A stretch of DNA of 64,000 bases, taken from contig CM066925.1 of NCBI GenBank assembly GCA_033964015.1, forward strand, positions 2,989,199-3,053,198, in the 5' to 3' direction. A program made the translations under genes and the position numbers. Every line of letters begins with the position of its first letter. Position 1 is the first letter of the stretch. Shown piece after piece: positions 58,201 through 64,000 of this stretch. The stretch is from Scolanthus callimorphus. Taxonomy: Eukaryota; Cnidaria; Anthozoa; Actiniaria; Edwardsiidae. The notes beneath the pieces are model-generated. The model did not search any database. It was not told the DNA's origin and saw nothing but the letters and a program-made list of their open reading frames with translations.

Positions 58201-61200
58201 CATGGATTGTAATACGCAGTTTTGTAAATCGACGAGGTGACCTTGATGAAGAAAATCGGCAATGGTAGAGCTTCTCCGTGAAACCGAGATTCCATTTTAG
58301 AAGCAGTTTTAACCTTAAAAAGATTTAAGAAGCTCGAAGAAAACGTAGCGTGGACTGCATTAAGAAGACGTTGGACAATGATTAGATGATGTCGCATTAA
58401 CATTAATGAGAGCATACATGATCAATCGCTTCAGATCCTTTTCTCAGTGTCGAGGCCTTCGATTTAGTTATTTCGATAGCCCGTCGTCTGTTCGACACGA
58501 TAAAAAAAATCCTTCAGAGAAAATAATTGGCAAAAAGGCAAAAAGGGCGTGCTTGGGCAAAATTAGGCAAAAACGCGCAGGGCAAAATAGGCAAAAAGAA
58601 AAACAGGCAAAAAAGAACAGGGCAAAAAAGGGCAAAAAATTGGCGCGTTTTGGTGGGCAACAAAACGCGCGAATTAGCAACAAAAGGCAAAAATATGCGC
58701 GAAAAGGCGTAAAAAAATTGGCTGTTTTAATGTTTTTTCGTGGCGAAAAAATTCTAACGCTACTCTGGAATTATTTTCTTTCTCACCATTTATCCTTTCT
58801 CAATTAAATCTGCACAGGTTGAAAGTAAGTTTCAAGTGCATTTCACTTTTGCAATTGCTTCCAGTCAAAGAACAACGCATTTTTCACAAATCCAATATTT
58901 AAAAAAGTGCTTGTAGAAAATTAGGTCCAAAAATACAGCCTTTTTCAGAACACATTTAATGAATTGGCCTAAAATGATACTTCATCATAATTATTTGAGC
59001 TCATATATATTTTTGGAATGCACATCAGTTGAATATTATTTCTGGAAATTTATACAAAGAAAACGCTAGTGGTTGCAGAGAAATAGTACCAAACCTAGCG
59101 TTAGAATTTTTGTTACGCTCGCGTGCGCAACATCATGCGCGAGGCCGGTACACAAGTGCATACATTGATTCAATCAATTATTTTTTCTAGGCAATTTGAA
59201 AACAAAATCAAGCAAGCTATTTCTCGAGAAATGACCTATTAAAGGGGCACTCACACAATTGCTTCTCTGACAAGAAAATAGCTCAAATCGCAATCCAATT
59301 CCATCCTCTTGATAACGGGTCAAAACAACCTAGAATTGCATTTGTCTAACACTTGAAAGGTTTTTCTATTGATCTGGAGGATTATTTTGATTACATGCAA
59401 ATGTACATGCGTTTCACGGTTACCATTTTACTTATTTTATGTCCACGGTGGACGAATATTAGGCGTGCGAGAGCCCCTTTAAACACTGACCTCCTTACTG
59501 TTTCTATTTGTCAGGACGTTCATTAATGGCCGTGATGTAAAGGAACGCACGTCATTACGTCACGGGGACCGTATTCTCTGGGGCAACAATCACTTCTTTC
59601 GTATCAACTGCCCACGGCCTCCCGGCAGCGTGGAACAACAGCCTGAACAACAAGTGGATTCATGTCTGCACAACAGGAAATCATGATGAACGAGATCGCG
59701 CACGGTAATTTATAACGACAACACTGAGCACATTTCATAGGACGGTAACAACACGGAAAACAGCACGGTTACGGCACGACACGACACGGTTAAGCCCCGT
59801 TCACACTTGCAGTGTCTGCACAACAGGAAATCATGATGAATGAGATCGCGCACGTTAATTTGTAACGACTACATATATTTTATAGGACGGTGAAAACACG
59901 GAACACGACACGGTTATAATACAGAACCTCGCCTGCAAAGCAACGGCCAAGTTACGGTGCAATCCGCTCTGTAACGTTTTCAGGAATGTTGTGCTCAAAG
60001 AGCTACGCAAAAGTGGGGTCCATGTATTTGTCTGTTTGTTTTTTCAACCTTAGCGCGCCTAGATGTTTCACCCGCTCGAACACGTTTTCAGATACTTATG
60101 GTCCTGCCATAAGTAACGACATCTAATCTGAGTTCAGTTGAAAAAGGGCATCTAATTTTATGGCCATCCTTAAGTGTGCTAGGTAGAGGCGTCTAATAAT
60201 AGCATTTTGATATTCCATAAATAGAGAGCCAAATGGGATAGAGAGGATGGACGGATACTGTCCCTGATTTTGTACTTTCTACCAACGAAATGGCGAGATT
60301 CTCTAAATAGACATAATGTGCGCGATCAAAACTTGGATCATACATTCAATCCTTTATCACCAAAGAGCGGAAAAGGAAAAAAGGAATTGGAATGTGAAGC
60401 AGTTTGATAATCATATATTTCCGTATTACCAGGTCCTCTTCAAGAGACTGTCAAAGCACTAGAAGAGCAGTACCAAGCTGATAAAGAAGGTAGTGTATTT
60501 ACTTCCGCGGTGCAAAATTGCATGATTTGAGCATCGTTCTTGGTTGGGGAATGTCGTCAATGGAATACTGTTTGATCAAACTGGCTAGAAAACACGAAAA
60601 TGATTTTTGTCGCAAAAAATATTCTTTGAAGTTGAAACAGCGATATAGAAAATTTCAAGGGATACCGATGAAGGACTGCTAATATTTGAGGGAATTAGAA
60701 TGGCAAAGTTAGAGTCCTCATAGATCGATTTCAAATGAGCCAAATTTCCTCATGTAAGGTATAATTAGAATCCACGAATATCTTTGCAATCCTTCATCGA
60801 GGTGATTTCAAATTTTCATCATATCATGTTGAAAACATTATGTACTAGCTGGAGTTGTTATTTTTATAATTGGTGGATATTTTTGTTGACCACGTACCGG
60901 CATTGAAGGATACTGTTCCATCTTCTCTGCAGGTGCACTCGAGAAACAGCGCCTGATGTACGAGGAGAAGATCGAGGAGCTCCGAAAGGAGGTGCAAATG
61001 AACCCATTCGGAGTTCGACCTCAATGGATCGCACGTCAAGTCTAAGCTCCTTCAGTTCAGGTTACGGTTCCCGGATGTCATGGTACGAGGACCGAGATTT
61101 GAACCAATCACAGTACGACCCGAGACCCGAACACAGACCGCTAGTATTGAAAGAGGAAGTGCTGAAAGCTAATACATTAGCCAGGTAAGAAGGCGTTGGC

Positions 61201-64000
61201 AATTCTCGACGGCAACTTGAATGCAATAGACCTCTTTACCTTGGGCAGATCACGTGGCATTCTCATGAGTATGCTTTGTTTTTCTGCTACTCACCGAATG
61301 ATATAGGCGGTTATTTGTTTACTCATTTGCATAAGCAGGGTCTAGCTTCAGAATTTTAAAAACCTGGGTGGATCATTCAAAAGTGAGTGATCGTCAATGC
61401 GTTCTTCGGAATAGTAAATATTTGATCTTGAGCAACTTTAATACATTTTTCAAGACTTGATTTTCTTGTGGGGCAGGAAGCTCATTAGCCCACATGTTTC
61501 TTGCAAATTGAGCTTCTCGCCATGCGCTCATAATTTGAGTTACGAACGTCAAACTTTCTTAGTACGCTTCATTCACCAGACACTATTGAAATTCAGATCA
61601 TTTCTTTTTGTACCTCCGTTACGCTTGCTGATTTTCACTAATGCTTATGCAAATGAGAAAAATCGTAAACACTGACGTCACAATATAATGGCCTATATGA
61701 ATACGGAAGCAACCCAGATCAGATCAGGAAAGTGCATTATGTTTTCGAATGCTTTAGTGGTATTTAAGACTCCGTATTTATTTGTCGTACATTTTATATA
61801 CACGTCTTTCAATAACGCTCCTCCGTGAAACTTTGTAGCATGAGTCATGCATCAAAATCGCTTTTCACTTGTTCGAAGCTCACTTGATCGAAGCGAATTT
61901 GACAAGCCAAACTACAAGAACACTCAATGACATTTTGTTTGCTATATTGGAGACATTGCGATTTCAGGCAAGAATTATAAATGCGAACAACTGGTTTAGA
62001 GCGGATTTCATATGACTATAGTGGAATCAATTGCAAAGTGATAACACCAATACTGAATAAAACCTATAGAAGTGAATACAAAGTTATTACTAATTACGTA
62101 TCCACACTCATCTGAAATCTGCTCTATTGGTACATGGTTATACGAGCAACGTAAAATGAAATCTTACTGCACTAGGATTGATAGGCGCTTGTGACGTAGC
62201 GTTTCGTATTTTCAGGGAAGCCAACCAACTGAGTGAGGAGATGGGCAAAGACACGGACTTTGCCGTCACGCTTCAGGTAACGTGACTCGCACTCGTTTTA
62301 CTATTAATTTGCCTGCTTCATAGACTAGACGAAATATCAGAAAATTGCAATATTTAAGGCGCATGAGGCATTTTTTAGTAAAAGCTGGCAACAAGAGTTT
62401 TCTTATGTAATTTTTCACGCTGAATCCGAATTTTCTTGTTGCCATCCCTGATTTTGCATTTTAATGGGTGAAAATGACGTCATCATGATTGACAGCTGTT
62501 CGCGAACCCCTTAAAATAGTTTTGTCGCTATATTTCAAATTCGAACGAATATTTAACTTGAACAGGATAGTTTAGAATATTCTATACGAGGAAAGCTACT
62601 CCGAGGACAAATTAAAGTCTTACATTCGCTACTTTTGCTTATAAGTTGAAAGTTGCTTCCACCAGGCTATAAAAAAAATTCGGAAAAGGCTGGAGCAACG
62701 CCTAAATTGCCATAGAATGATTTCCACCTTTATCCCTGCTTTTTCTTATCATTATTATTCCTGTGTGCGTAAGAGGGATATTCTGCATGCATTTAAAACA
62801 ATAGTCGTAGATGTAGTTGACTCAGTGATAGGCTTTGGAATCAATAGTCATAGTGAGAACTTTTACAGTAGGGACGACTAACTTGCTAATTTTGTGGATT
62901 GTGCTTCCTACCTAAATTCACTAACAACAATCATATATTTACCTATATATTATTCTCTTTCCACCATAATCGTCAGTTACTACTTTTTATGTATTGCAGA
63001 ATCGTTTAAGTTTTGTCTTTATTTTTTTTAAGTTTAGCCTTTGAACGTGATGGCCTCAAACAATCAACAGATATCCAAATTGGCGGCACGGCGGCCATCT
63101 TGGATCCGCCATTTTGGATGACGTTCTACGCCCCATCAATCACCCTATCCCATAATATAGATACATTTTTGTGAATATCACATTGCCACTTATACATTTC
63201 AATTTCACTGGCCGTTAAAATTTGAAAAGAAAATCGGCGAAAAATCATTGTAGAGGTTTGTGTGACAGCTGTCAATCATGACGTCATTTCACCTCTTAAA
63301 ATGCAAAATCTGCGTTGGCAACAAAAAATCGGATTCAGCGTAAAATTTCGCATAAGATGGCACTTGTTGCCAGCTTTTACTAAAAAATGCCTCATGAAGT
63401 ACGATTTTCCGAAGTTCGTCTAGTCTATTCAAGGTGTCTTGTTGTTGAGAGCTCGAGTAACGCCAAAGGCGTCTGAGGATGAGGCGTACTTAGTCCTGAC
63501 GTAGGGCCCTCTTGTTAACCGTTGTTGATACATGCCCTACAAGAGCACGTTTTGTGTTCTAAAGATGCCAGAACGAACGACAGGAACGAATGAGATTTGT
63601 CCTATTAATTTAGTAATTTGTTGGGGAAATTTTACCTTTCCTTGCACTCCCACAGATCCCAACATCGAGTCTTAGCTTTGGGAGAAGTCGCTCAGGATTC
63701 AGTAGTGAGGTGGCCATTGTCGTTAAGCACAAAACAAAAGGGACTCAAAGTAAGTAAATGTATGTCTGTCTGTCTGACTTCATTGCCATTGTGACATTAC
63801 TATTGTCATTGTGCGACGTACTTTTGTATGTCTGTCTGTTCGATTCTGTGTCTGTCTGTCTCTGGCACTCTTATTGTCTATCCGTTATTGCCTTACCCAC
63901 GTTTTGCATATTTACCAACCATGAATATATTTTATCTTCTTAGTCTGGTCTCTTGATAAACTCGCCAACAAGATCTACGACATGCGAGAGTTGTATAATT
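37230..64000 (+). CDS. KIF13: Kinesin-3 family motor, KIF13 type (gene span, 3' end outside window)
   Basis: Plus-end-directed microtubule motor carrying vesicles, kinesin-3 family. 20 coding exons with consensus splice sites and consistent phases read continuously: motor domain with P-loop GQTGSGKT, switch I NTESSRSH, switch [10 protein letters not shown] and [19 protein letters not shown]; neck [20 protein letters not shown]; the KIF13-typical [11 protein letters not shown] and [19 protein letters not shown]; an FHA domain ([28 protein letters not shown]); then the stalk [24 protein letters not shown] and [19 protein letters not shown] at the edge. These words match KIF13A/KIF13B better than KIF1 or KIF16B; the A/B split is vertebrate, so no letter is given. 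Four one-base frame breaks (37435, 47142, 59664, 61018) are all homopolymer shortenings. The remaining stalk, DUF3694-type region and C-terminus lie beyond the window. Confidence 0.92.
37356..37435 (+). CDS. KIF13: KIF13 exon 2
   Basis: After a CCAG acceptor, [19 protein letters not shown] then VTPSSRDK. The exon should close in phase 0 to join exon 3, but the text reads GACAAGTTTGT. One additional G would give GACAAG followed by GTTTGT, the same donor as exon 1. The exact end is therefore inferred, and a missing micro-exon is the alternative. Confidence 0.75.
40348..40572. mobile_element. TTAA-flanked MITE, copy 1
   Basis: Ends TTAAAGGGGCTCTCGCACAC and GTGTGCGAGAGCCCCTTTAA are inverted copies starting with TTAA, the piggyBac target. 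The interior word AGGATGGAATTGGATTGCGA is shared with the copies at 46.7 and 59.3 kb. Confidence 0.75.
40677..40893. mobile_element. Hairpin MITE with AGCCTGGTGCACACT ends
   Basis: AGCCTGGTGCACACT and AAGTGTGCACCAGGCT bound a 217-bp palindrome-like element; TTA flanks both ends (40674-40676, 40894-40896). Inner arms repeat ACATAATG and CATTATG words. Harbinger-like by its target duplication. Confidence 0.75.
43131..43188 (+). CDS. KIF13: KIF13 exon 3
   Basis: TTGTTGCAG acceptor; [20 protein letters not shown], which matches the KIF13 FAFDYCFWSMDE segment; GTAAAA donor in phase 1. It follows a 5.7-kb intron. Confidence 0.9.
43842..43951. mobile_element. G-tract element related to the 4.25-kb unit
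   Basis: Contains AGAAATTCCAGGGGGGTGG, an 18-G run (43902-43919) and TGGATATTTTTTGGAACCACACA, the reverse complement style of the 4247-4385 unit. It lies in KIF13 intron 3. Confidence 0.5.
45213..45305 (+). CDS. KIF13: KIF13 exon 4
   Basis: Encodes [15 protein letters not shown] and [17 protein letters not shown], the start of the nucleotide-binding P-loop; the loop is split by the next intron in phase 1. Confidence 0.93.
46130..46221 (+). CDS. KIF13: KIF13 exon 5
   Basis: Completes the P-loop with [16 protein letters not shown], then [21 protein letters not shown] donor in phase 0. Confidence 0.93.
46542..46933. mobile_element. TTAA-flanked MITE, copy 2 (longer)
   Basis: TTAAAGGGGCACTGTCACC and GTGACAGTGCCCCTTTAA ends; the interior shares GAGGATGGAATTGGATTG with the other copies. 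392 bp, in KIF13 intron 5. Confidence 0.75.
47113..47200 (+). CDS. KIF13: KIF13 exon 6, one base short
   Basis: Begins NDNNDITYK and then should read [17 protein letters not shown], but the text has AAGGTGAGGTG where the family needs AAGGTGGAGGTG, so the frame slips at about 47142. From GAGGTGTCA onward the expected frame is kept to CPRG. Donor GTATGT, phase 2. Confidence 0.85.
47248..47762 (+). repeat. 17-bp minisatellite in KIF13 intron 6
   Basis: About 30 imperfect copies of GGTGTCTGCTTATGKGA fill most of the 600-bp intron and stop 39 bp before the next exon. Higher-order blocks are visible: the run around 47350-47460 is closely repeated around 47480-47590. Confidence 0.9.
47802..47889 (+). 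CDS. KIF13: KIF13 exon 7
   Basis: Encodes [19 protein letters not shown] and [10 protein letters not shown]; matches the KIF13 LKVREHSVLGPYVDGLSKL segment. GTTAGT donor, phase 0. Confidence 0.93.
48015..48149 (+). CDS. KIF13: KIF13 exon 8 (switch I)
   Basis: [20 protein letters not shown], then [26 protein letters not shown] is the switch I motif that contacts nucleotide. GTAATT donor, phase 0. Confidence 0.95.
48508..48651. mobile_element. MITE with TAGAGCRGATTTC ends, copy 1
   Basis: TAGAGCAGATTTCGTATGAC and the inverse GTCATACGAAATCTGGTT; the interior is GC-rich (TGCCGCGAC words), unlike the other three copies. The right end is degraded. It stops less than 50 bp before exon 9. Confidence 0.65.
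48698..48810 (+). CDS. KIF13: KIF13 exon 9 (switch II)
   Basis: [20 protein letters not shown], then [24 protein letters not shown] is switch II. Ends in phase 2 at GTTGGT. Confidence 0.95.
48841..49240 (+). repeat. 114-bp tandem repeat, about 3.5 copies
   Basis: CTGATTCTCATCCGCTACGG begins copies at 48841, 48955, 49069 and 49183; the unit ends GGTACCCTGTGGAG. It starts 30 bp after exon 9. Confidence 0.88.
49659..49928 (+). repeat. Intronic repeat, copy 1
   Basis: Starts CAG/GTGCGCTCCGTTTACTG, includes a GTGCGCGGTGCATCACGGT triplicate, and ends near CTCTTTTGAAAAC. About 90% identical to 52367-52603. Confidence 0.8.
49997..50144. mobile_element. MITE with AATTGGCAGTTTTCACGAT ends
   Basis: AATTGGCAGTTTTCACGAT (left) and ATCGTGAAAACGGTCAATT (right) are inverted copies; complete 148-bp element. 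A truncated copy is at 25771-25882. Confidence 0.75.
50432..50477 (+). CDS. KIF13: KIF13 exon 10
   Basis: Short exon joining NINR to [15 protein letters not shown]; acceptor ATTGTAG, donor GTAAAG, phase 0. Confidence 0.92.
50858..50935 (+). CDS. KIF13: KIF13 exon 11
   Basis: [20 protein letters not shown] then LTWLLK; VPYRDS is the microtubule-facing motif of the motor. Donor GTATGC, phase 0. Confidence 0.94.
51105..51440 (+). mobile_element. tRNA-derived SINE, copy 1
   Basis: B-box-like GGGTTCGAACC at 51149; tail region contains GATAAGGACGTAAAACCGTA, CCCCGTCTC and TTAAAGAACCACT. The same tail words recur at 56600-56690. It lies between KIF13 exons 11 and 12. Confidence 0.6.
51478..51606. 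mobile_element. MITE with TAGAGCGGATTTC ends, copy 2
   Basis: TAGAGCGGATTTCACATGAC and GTCATATGAAATCCGCTCTA are near-perfect inverted ends beginning and ending with TA, as in Tc1/mariner-derived MITEs. 129 bp, 52 bp before exon 12. Confidence 0.8.
51659..51811 (+). CDS. KIF13: KIF13 exon 12
   Basis: [20 protein letters not shown], then [20 protein letters not shown] and [11 protein letters not shown]: the end of the motor and the neck linker. Donor GTAAGG, phase 0. Confidence 0.95.
51961..52093. repeat. Hairpin with CCGCCATTCGCCGCCATCTT arms
   Basis: TCCGCCATTCGCCGCCATC and the inverse GATGGAGGCGAATGGCGG bound 133 bp with a GC-rich centre. Probably a MITE; it ends about 80 bp before exon 13. 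Confidence 0.65.
52175..52366 (+). CDS. KIF13: KIF13 exon 13 (neck coil)
   Basis: [20 protein letters not shown] is the neck coiled coil; ends with [15 protein letters not shown]. The donor GTGCGC is also the first six bases of a repeat that recurs at 49659. Confidence 0.93.
52367..52603 (+). repeat. Intronic repeat, copy 2, starting at a splice donor
   Basis: Copy of 49659-49928. Its first base is the first base of KIF13 intron 13, so the repeat supplies the GT donor. Confidence 0.8.
52785..52937. mobile_element. MITE with CATTTGCGTTCAACCCTGAA ends
   Basis: The first 30 bp (through AAGCTTGACGA) are the exact inverse of the last 30 bp; 153 bp total, ending 86 bp before exon 14. Confidence 0.8.
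53024..53158 (+). CDS. KIF13: KIF13 exon 14
   Basis: [20 protein letters not shown], then [19 protein letters not shown]. This segment leading into the FHA domain is highly typical of KIF13 and KIF1 motors. Donor GTATTT, phase 0. Confidence 0.95.
53278..53527. mobile_element. MITE with TAGAGCGGATTTG ends, copy 3
   Basis: TAGAGCGGATTTGAGATGACC and GGTCATCTGAAATCTGCTCTA; 250 bp, with an internal AATTGCG/CGCAATT-rich section. In KIF13 intron 14. Confidence 0.75.
53690..53731 (+). CDS. KIF13: KIF13 exon 15
   Basis: A 42-bp exon, [14 protein letters not shown], start of the FHA domain (family: EHTLIGSANSQD). Donor GTAAGA, phase 0. Confidence 0.9.
54811..54944. repeat. Near-perfect 134-bp palindrome centred on TGACGTCA
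   Basis: CATGAACAACAACAACCAAA is mirrored at the right end; the only mismatch I see in the arms is at ACTCCGTGG versus CAGCGTTTA. The centre is GCTGACGTCAGC. Confidence 0.85.
55597..55691 (+). CDS. KIF13: KIF13 exon 16 (FHA)
   Basis: [20 protein letters not shown], then [12 protein letters not shown]. Core FHA strands with the GI(L/R)xEH motif. Donor GTAAGC, phase 2. Confidence 0.94.
55848..55871 (+). repeat. poly-G run, 24 nt, beside a repeated GAGCACCCCCAC word
   Basis: Followed by CGAGCACCCCCACTTTTTGAA at 55888 and again at 55935. Part of a G-rich element ending near 56185 (GGGTGCCCTGCCCC). Confidence 0.7.
56440..56735 (+). mobile_element. tRNA-derived SINE, copy 2
   Basis: GGGTATCGATCCCGG as a B-box-like word at 56495; tail with GATAAGACAATAAACCGAGG, TTCCGTCTCTC and TTTAAGAACCGCT, matching the 51.1-kb copy. 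Confidence 0.6.
57380..58715. repeat. GGCAAAA-rich region with opposing arms
   Basis: 57380-57560 is dense in TTTTTGCC, while 57920-58200 and 58530-58700 are dense in GGCAAAA, the complement. The two outer blocks form loose inverted arms of a 1.3-kb unit in KIF13 intron 16. Neither strand has a recognised protein. Confidence 0.65.
59239..59482. mobile_element. TTAA-flanked MITE, copy 3
   Basis: TTAAAGGGGCACTCACACAA and GTGCGAGAGCCCCTTTAA; interior CAATCCAATTCCATCCTCTTG is the inverse of the 40.5-kb copy. It ends 32 bp before exon 17. Confidence 0.75.
59515..59704 (+). CDS. KIF13: KIF13 exon 17 (end of FHA), possibly two exons
   Basis: [20 protein letters not shown], then [14 protein letters not shown] ends the FHA domain. 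The reading continues through [14 protein letters not shown], then slips frame at about 59664. After it [13 protein letters not shown] joins exon 18 through the donor G/GTAATT in phase 1. One additional T (TCATTG) would keep one exon open. Alternatively the second copy of this end (59811-59853), which has its own CAG acceptor, was once a separate exon. Confidence 0.8.
59661..59940 (+). repeat. Tandem duplication of a KIF13 exon end
   Basis: TGTCTGCACAACAGGAAATC begins both 59663 and 59813. The copies stay alike for about 110 bp, through the 3' coding part, the donor region and into the intron (ACACGGAA, GCACGGTTA). Copy 1 keeps the donor G/GTAATT; copy 2 reads GTTAATT and loses it. Copy 2 alone is preceded by an acceptor-like CACTTGCAG. 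Confidence 0.8.
60433..60489 (+). CDS. KIF13: KIF13 exon 18
   Basis: [19 protein letters not shown] (57 bp), coiled-coil-like, phase 1 at both ends, donor GTAGTG. Matches the KIF13 LNSLEQQHEEEK region by position. Confidence 0.85.
60933..61184 (+). CDS. KIF13: KIF13 exon 19, one base short
   Basis: [20 protein letters not shown], as in the KIF13 SALERQRLMYEHELEQLRR stretch, then [10 protein letters not shown]. The frame slips at about 61018 (CGACCTCAATGG; one more C restores it) and continues [20 protein letters not shown] to [11 protein letters not shown]. Donor GTAAGA, phase 2. Confidence 0.88.
61997..62126. mobile_element. MITE with TAGAGCGGATTTC ends, copy 4
   Basis: TAGAGCGGATTTCATATGACT and the inverse CATCTGAAATCTGCTCTA; 130 bp, about 90 bp before exon 20. 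Interior resembles copy 2 in inverse orientation (CAATTGCAAAGTGAT, AAAACCTATAG). Confidence 0.78.
62216..62276 (+). CDS. KIF13: KIF13 exon 20
   Basis: [20 protein letters not shown], aligning with REANYIAEELDKRTEYKVTLQ of KIF13. Donor GTAACG, phase 0. Confidence 0.93.
62321..63427. mobile_element. 1.1-kb inverted-repeat element in KIF13 intron 20
   Basis: Arms of about 200 bp (62321-62520 and 63255-63427) begin TAGACTAGACGAA and share AAAAGCTGGCAACAAG and ATGACGTCAT(C)ATGATTGACAGCTG in inverse. The centre carries GGCGGCCATCTTGGATCCGC. No transposase frame is seen. Confidence 0.75.
63657..63749 (+). CDS. KIF13: KIF13 exon 21
   Basis: [20 protein letters not shown], then [11 protein letters not shown], matching the KIF13 IPASSL..VRRKGKGKQ region. 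Donor GTAAGT, phase 1. Confidence 0.92.
63944..64000 (+). CDS. KIF13: KIF13 exon 22, cut by the window end
   Basis: [19 protein letters not shown] after a CTTAG acceptor; matches IWSLEKLDNRLLDMRDLYQ of KIF13. Numbers here count the split exon 17 region as one and allow for a possible micro-exon; recognisable coding blocks number 20 plus this edge piece. Confidence 0.93.

Overview
The window looks like nuclear DNA of an anthozoan cnidarian (coral or sea anemone type). The evidence is an animal KIF13-type kinesin with many exons and GT-AG introns, intron-poor rhodopsin-class receptors, a membrane-anchored collagen, a Penelope-like retroelement, and dense short inverted-repeat elements in AT-rich non-coding DNA. 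No species marker was seen, so the taxon is an inference.

Layout. 0-7.7 kb is repeat-rich and gene-poor. A melatonin-receptor-like GPCR lies at 7.7-8.7 kb. Tandem repeats fill 9.7-11.1 kb. A fragment copied from the first GPCR (11.9 kb) and a small hAT-like MITE (12.2 kb) precede a Penelope-like element on the minus strand (12.7-16.1 kb) with reverse transcriptase, GIY-YIG endonuclease, terminal inverted repeats and a hammerhead-like motif. A second, peptide-receptor-like GPCR is at 17.5-18.6 kb. 18.6-24.3 kb holds hairpin elements, a tRNA-derived SINE and two LINE remnants. A transmembrane collagen gene on the minus strand runs from 29.55 to about 24.4 kb. 30-37 kb holds repeats, including a 1.24 kb near-perfect palindrome with a 5-bp target duplication. 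From 37.2 kb to the window edge, a KIF13 kinesin gene on the plus strand shows 20 recognisable coding exons (the last cut by the edge), encoding the motor, neck, FHA and start of the stalk. Its introns are full of MITEs, SINEs and minisatellites.

A general caveat: the frameshifts in the second GPCR, the collagen, the Penelope ORF and the kinesin can nearly all be repaired by lengthening a short homopolymer by one base. That pattern suggests base-calling or assembly error more than gene death. The genes are unrelated neighbours; no operon or pathway cluster is evident. The most notable items are the foldback palindrome with promoter-like arms, the ribozyme-like motif in the Penelope element, the tandem-duplicated kinesin exon, and a set of G-ended elements carrying irregularly spaced copies of a short motif.
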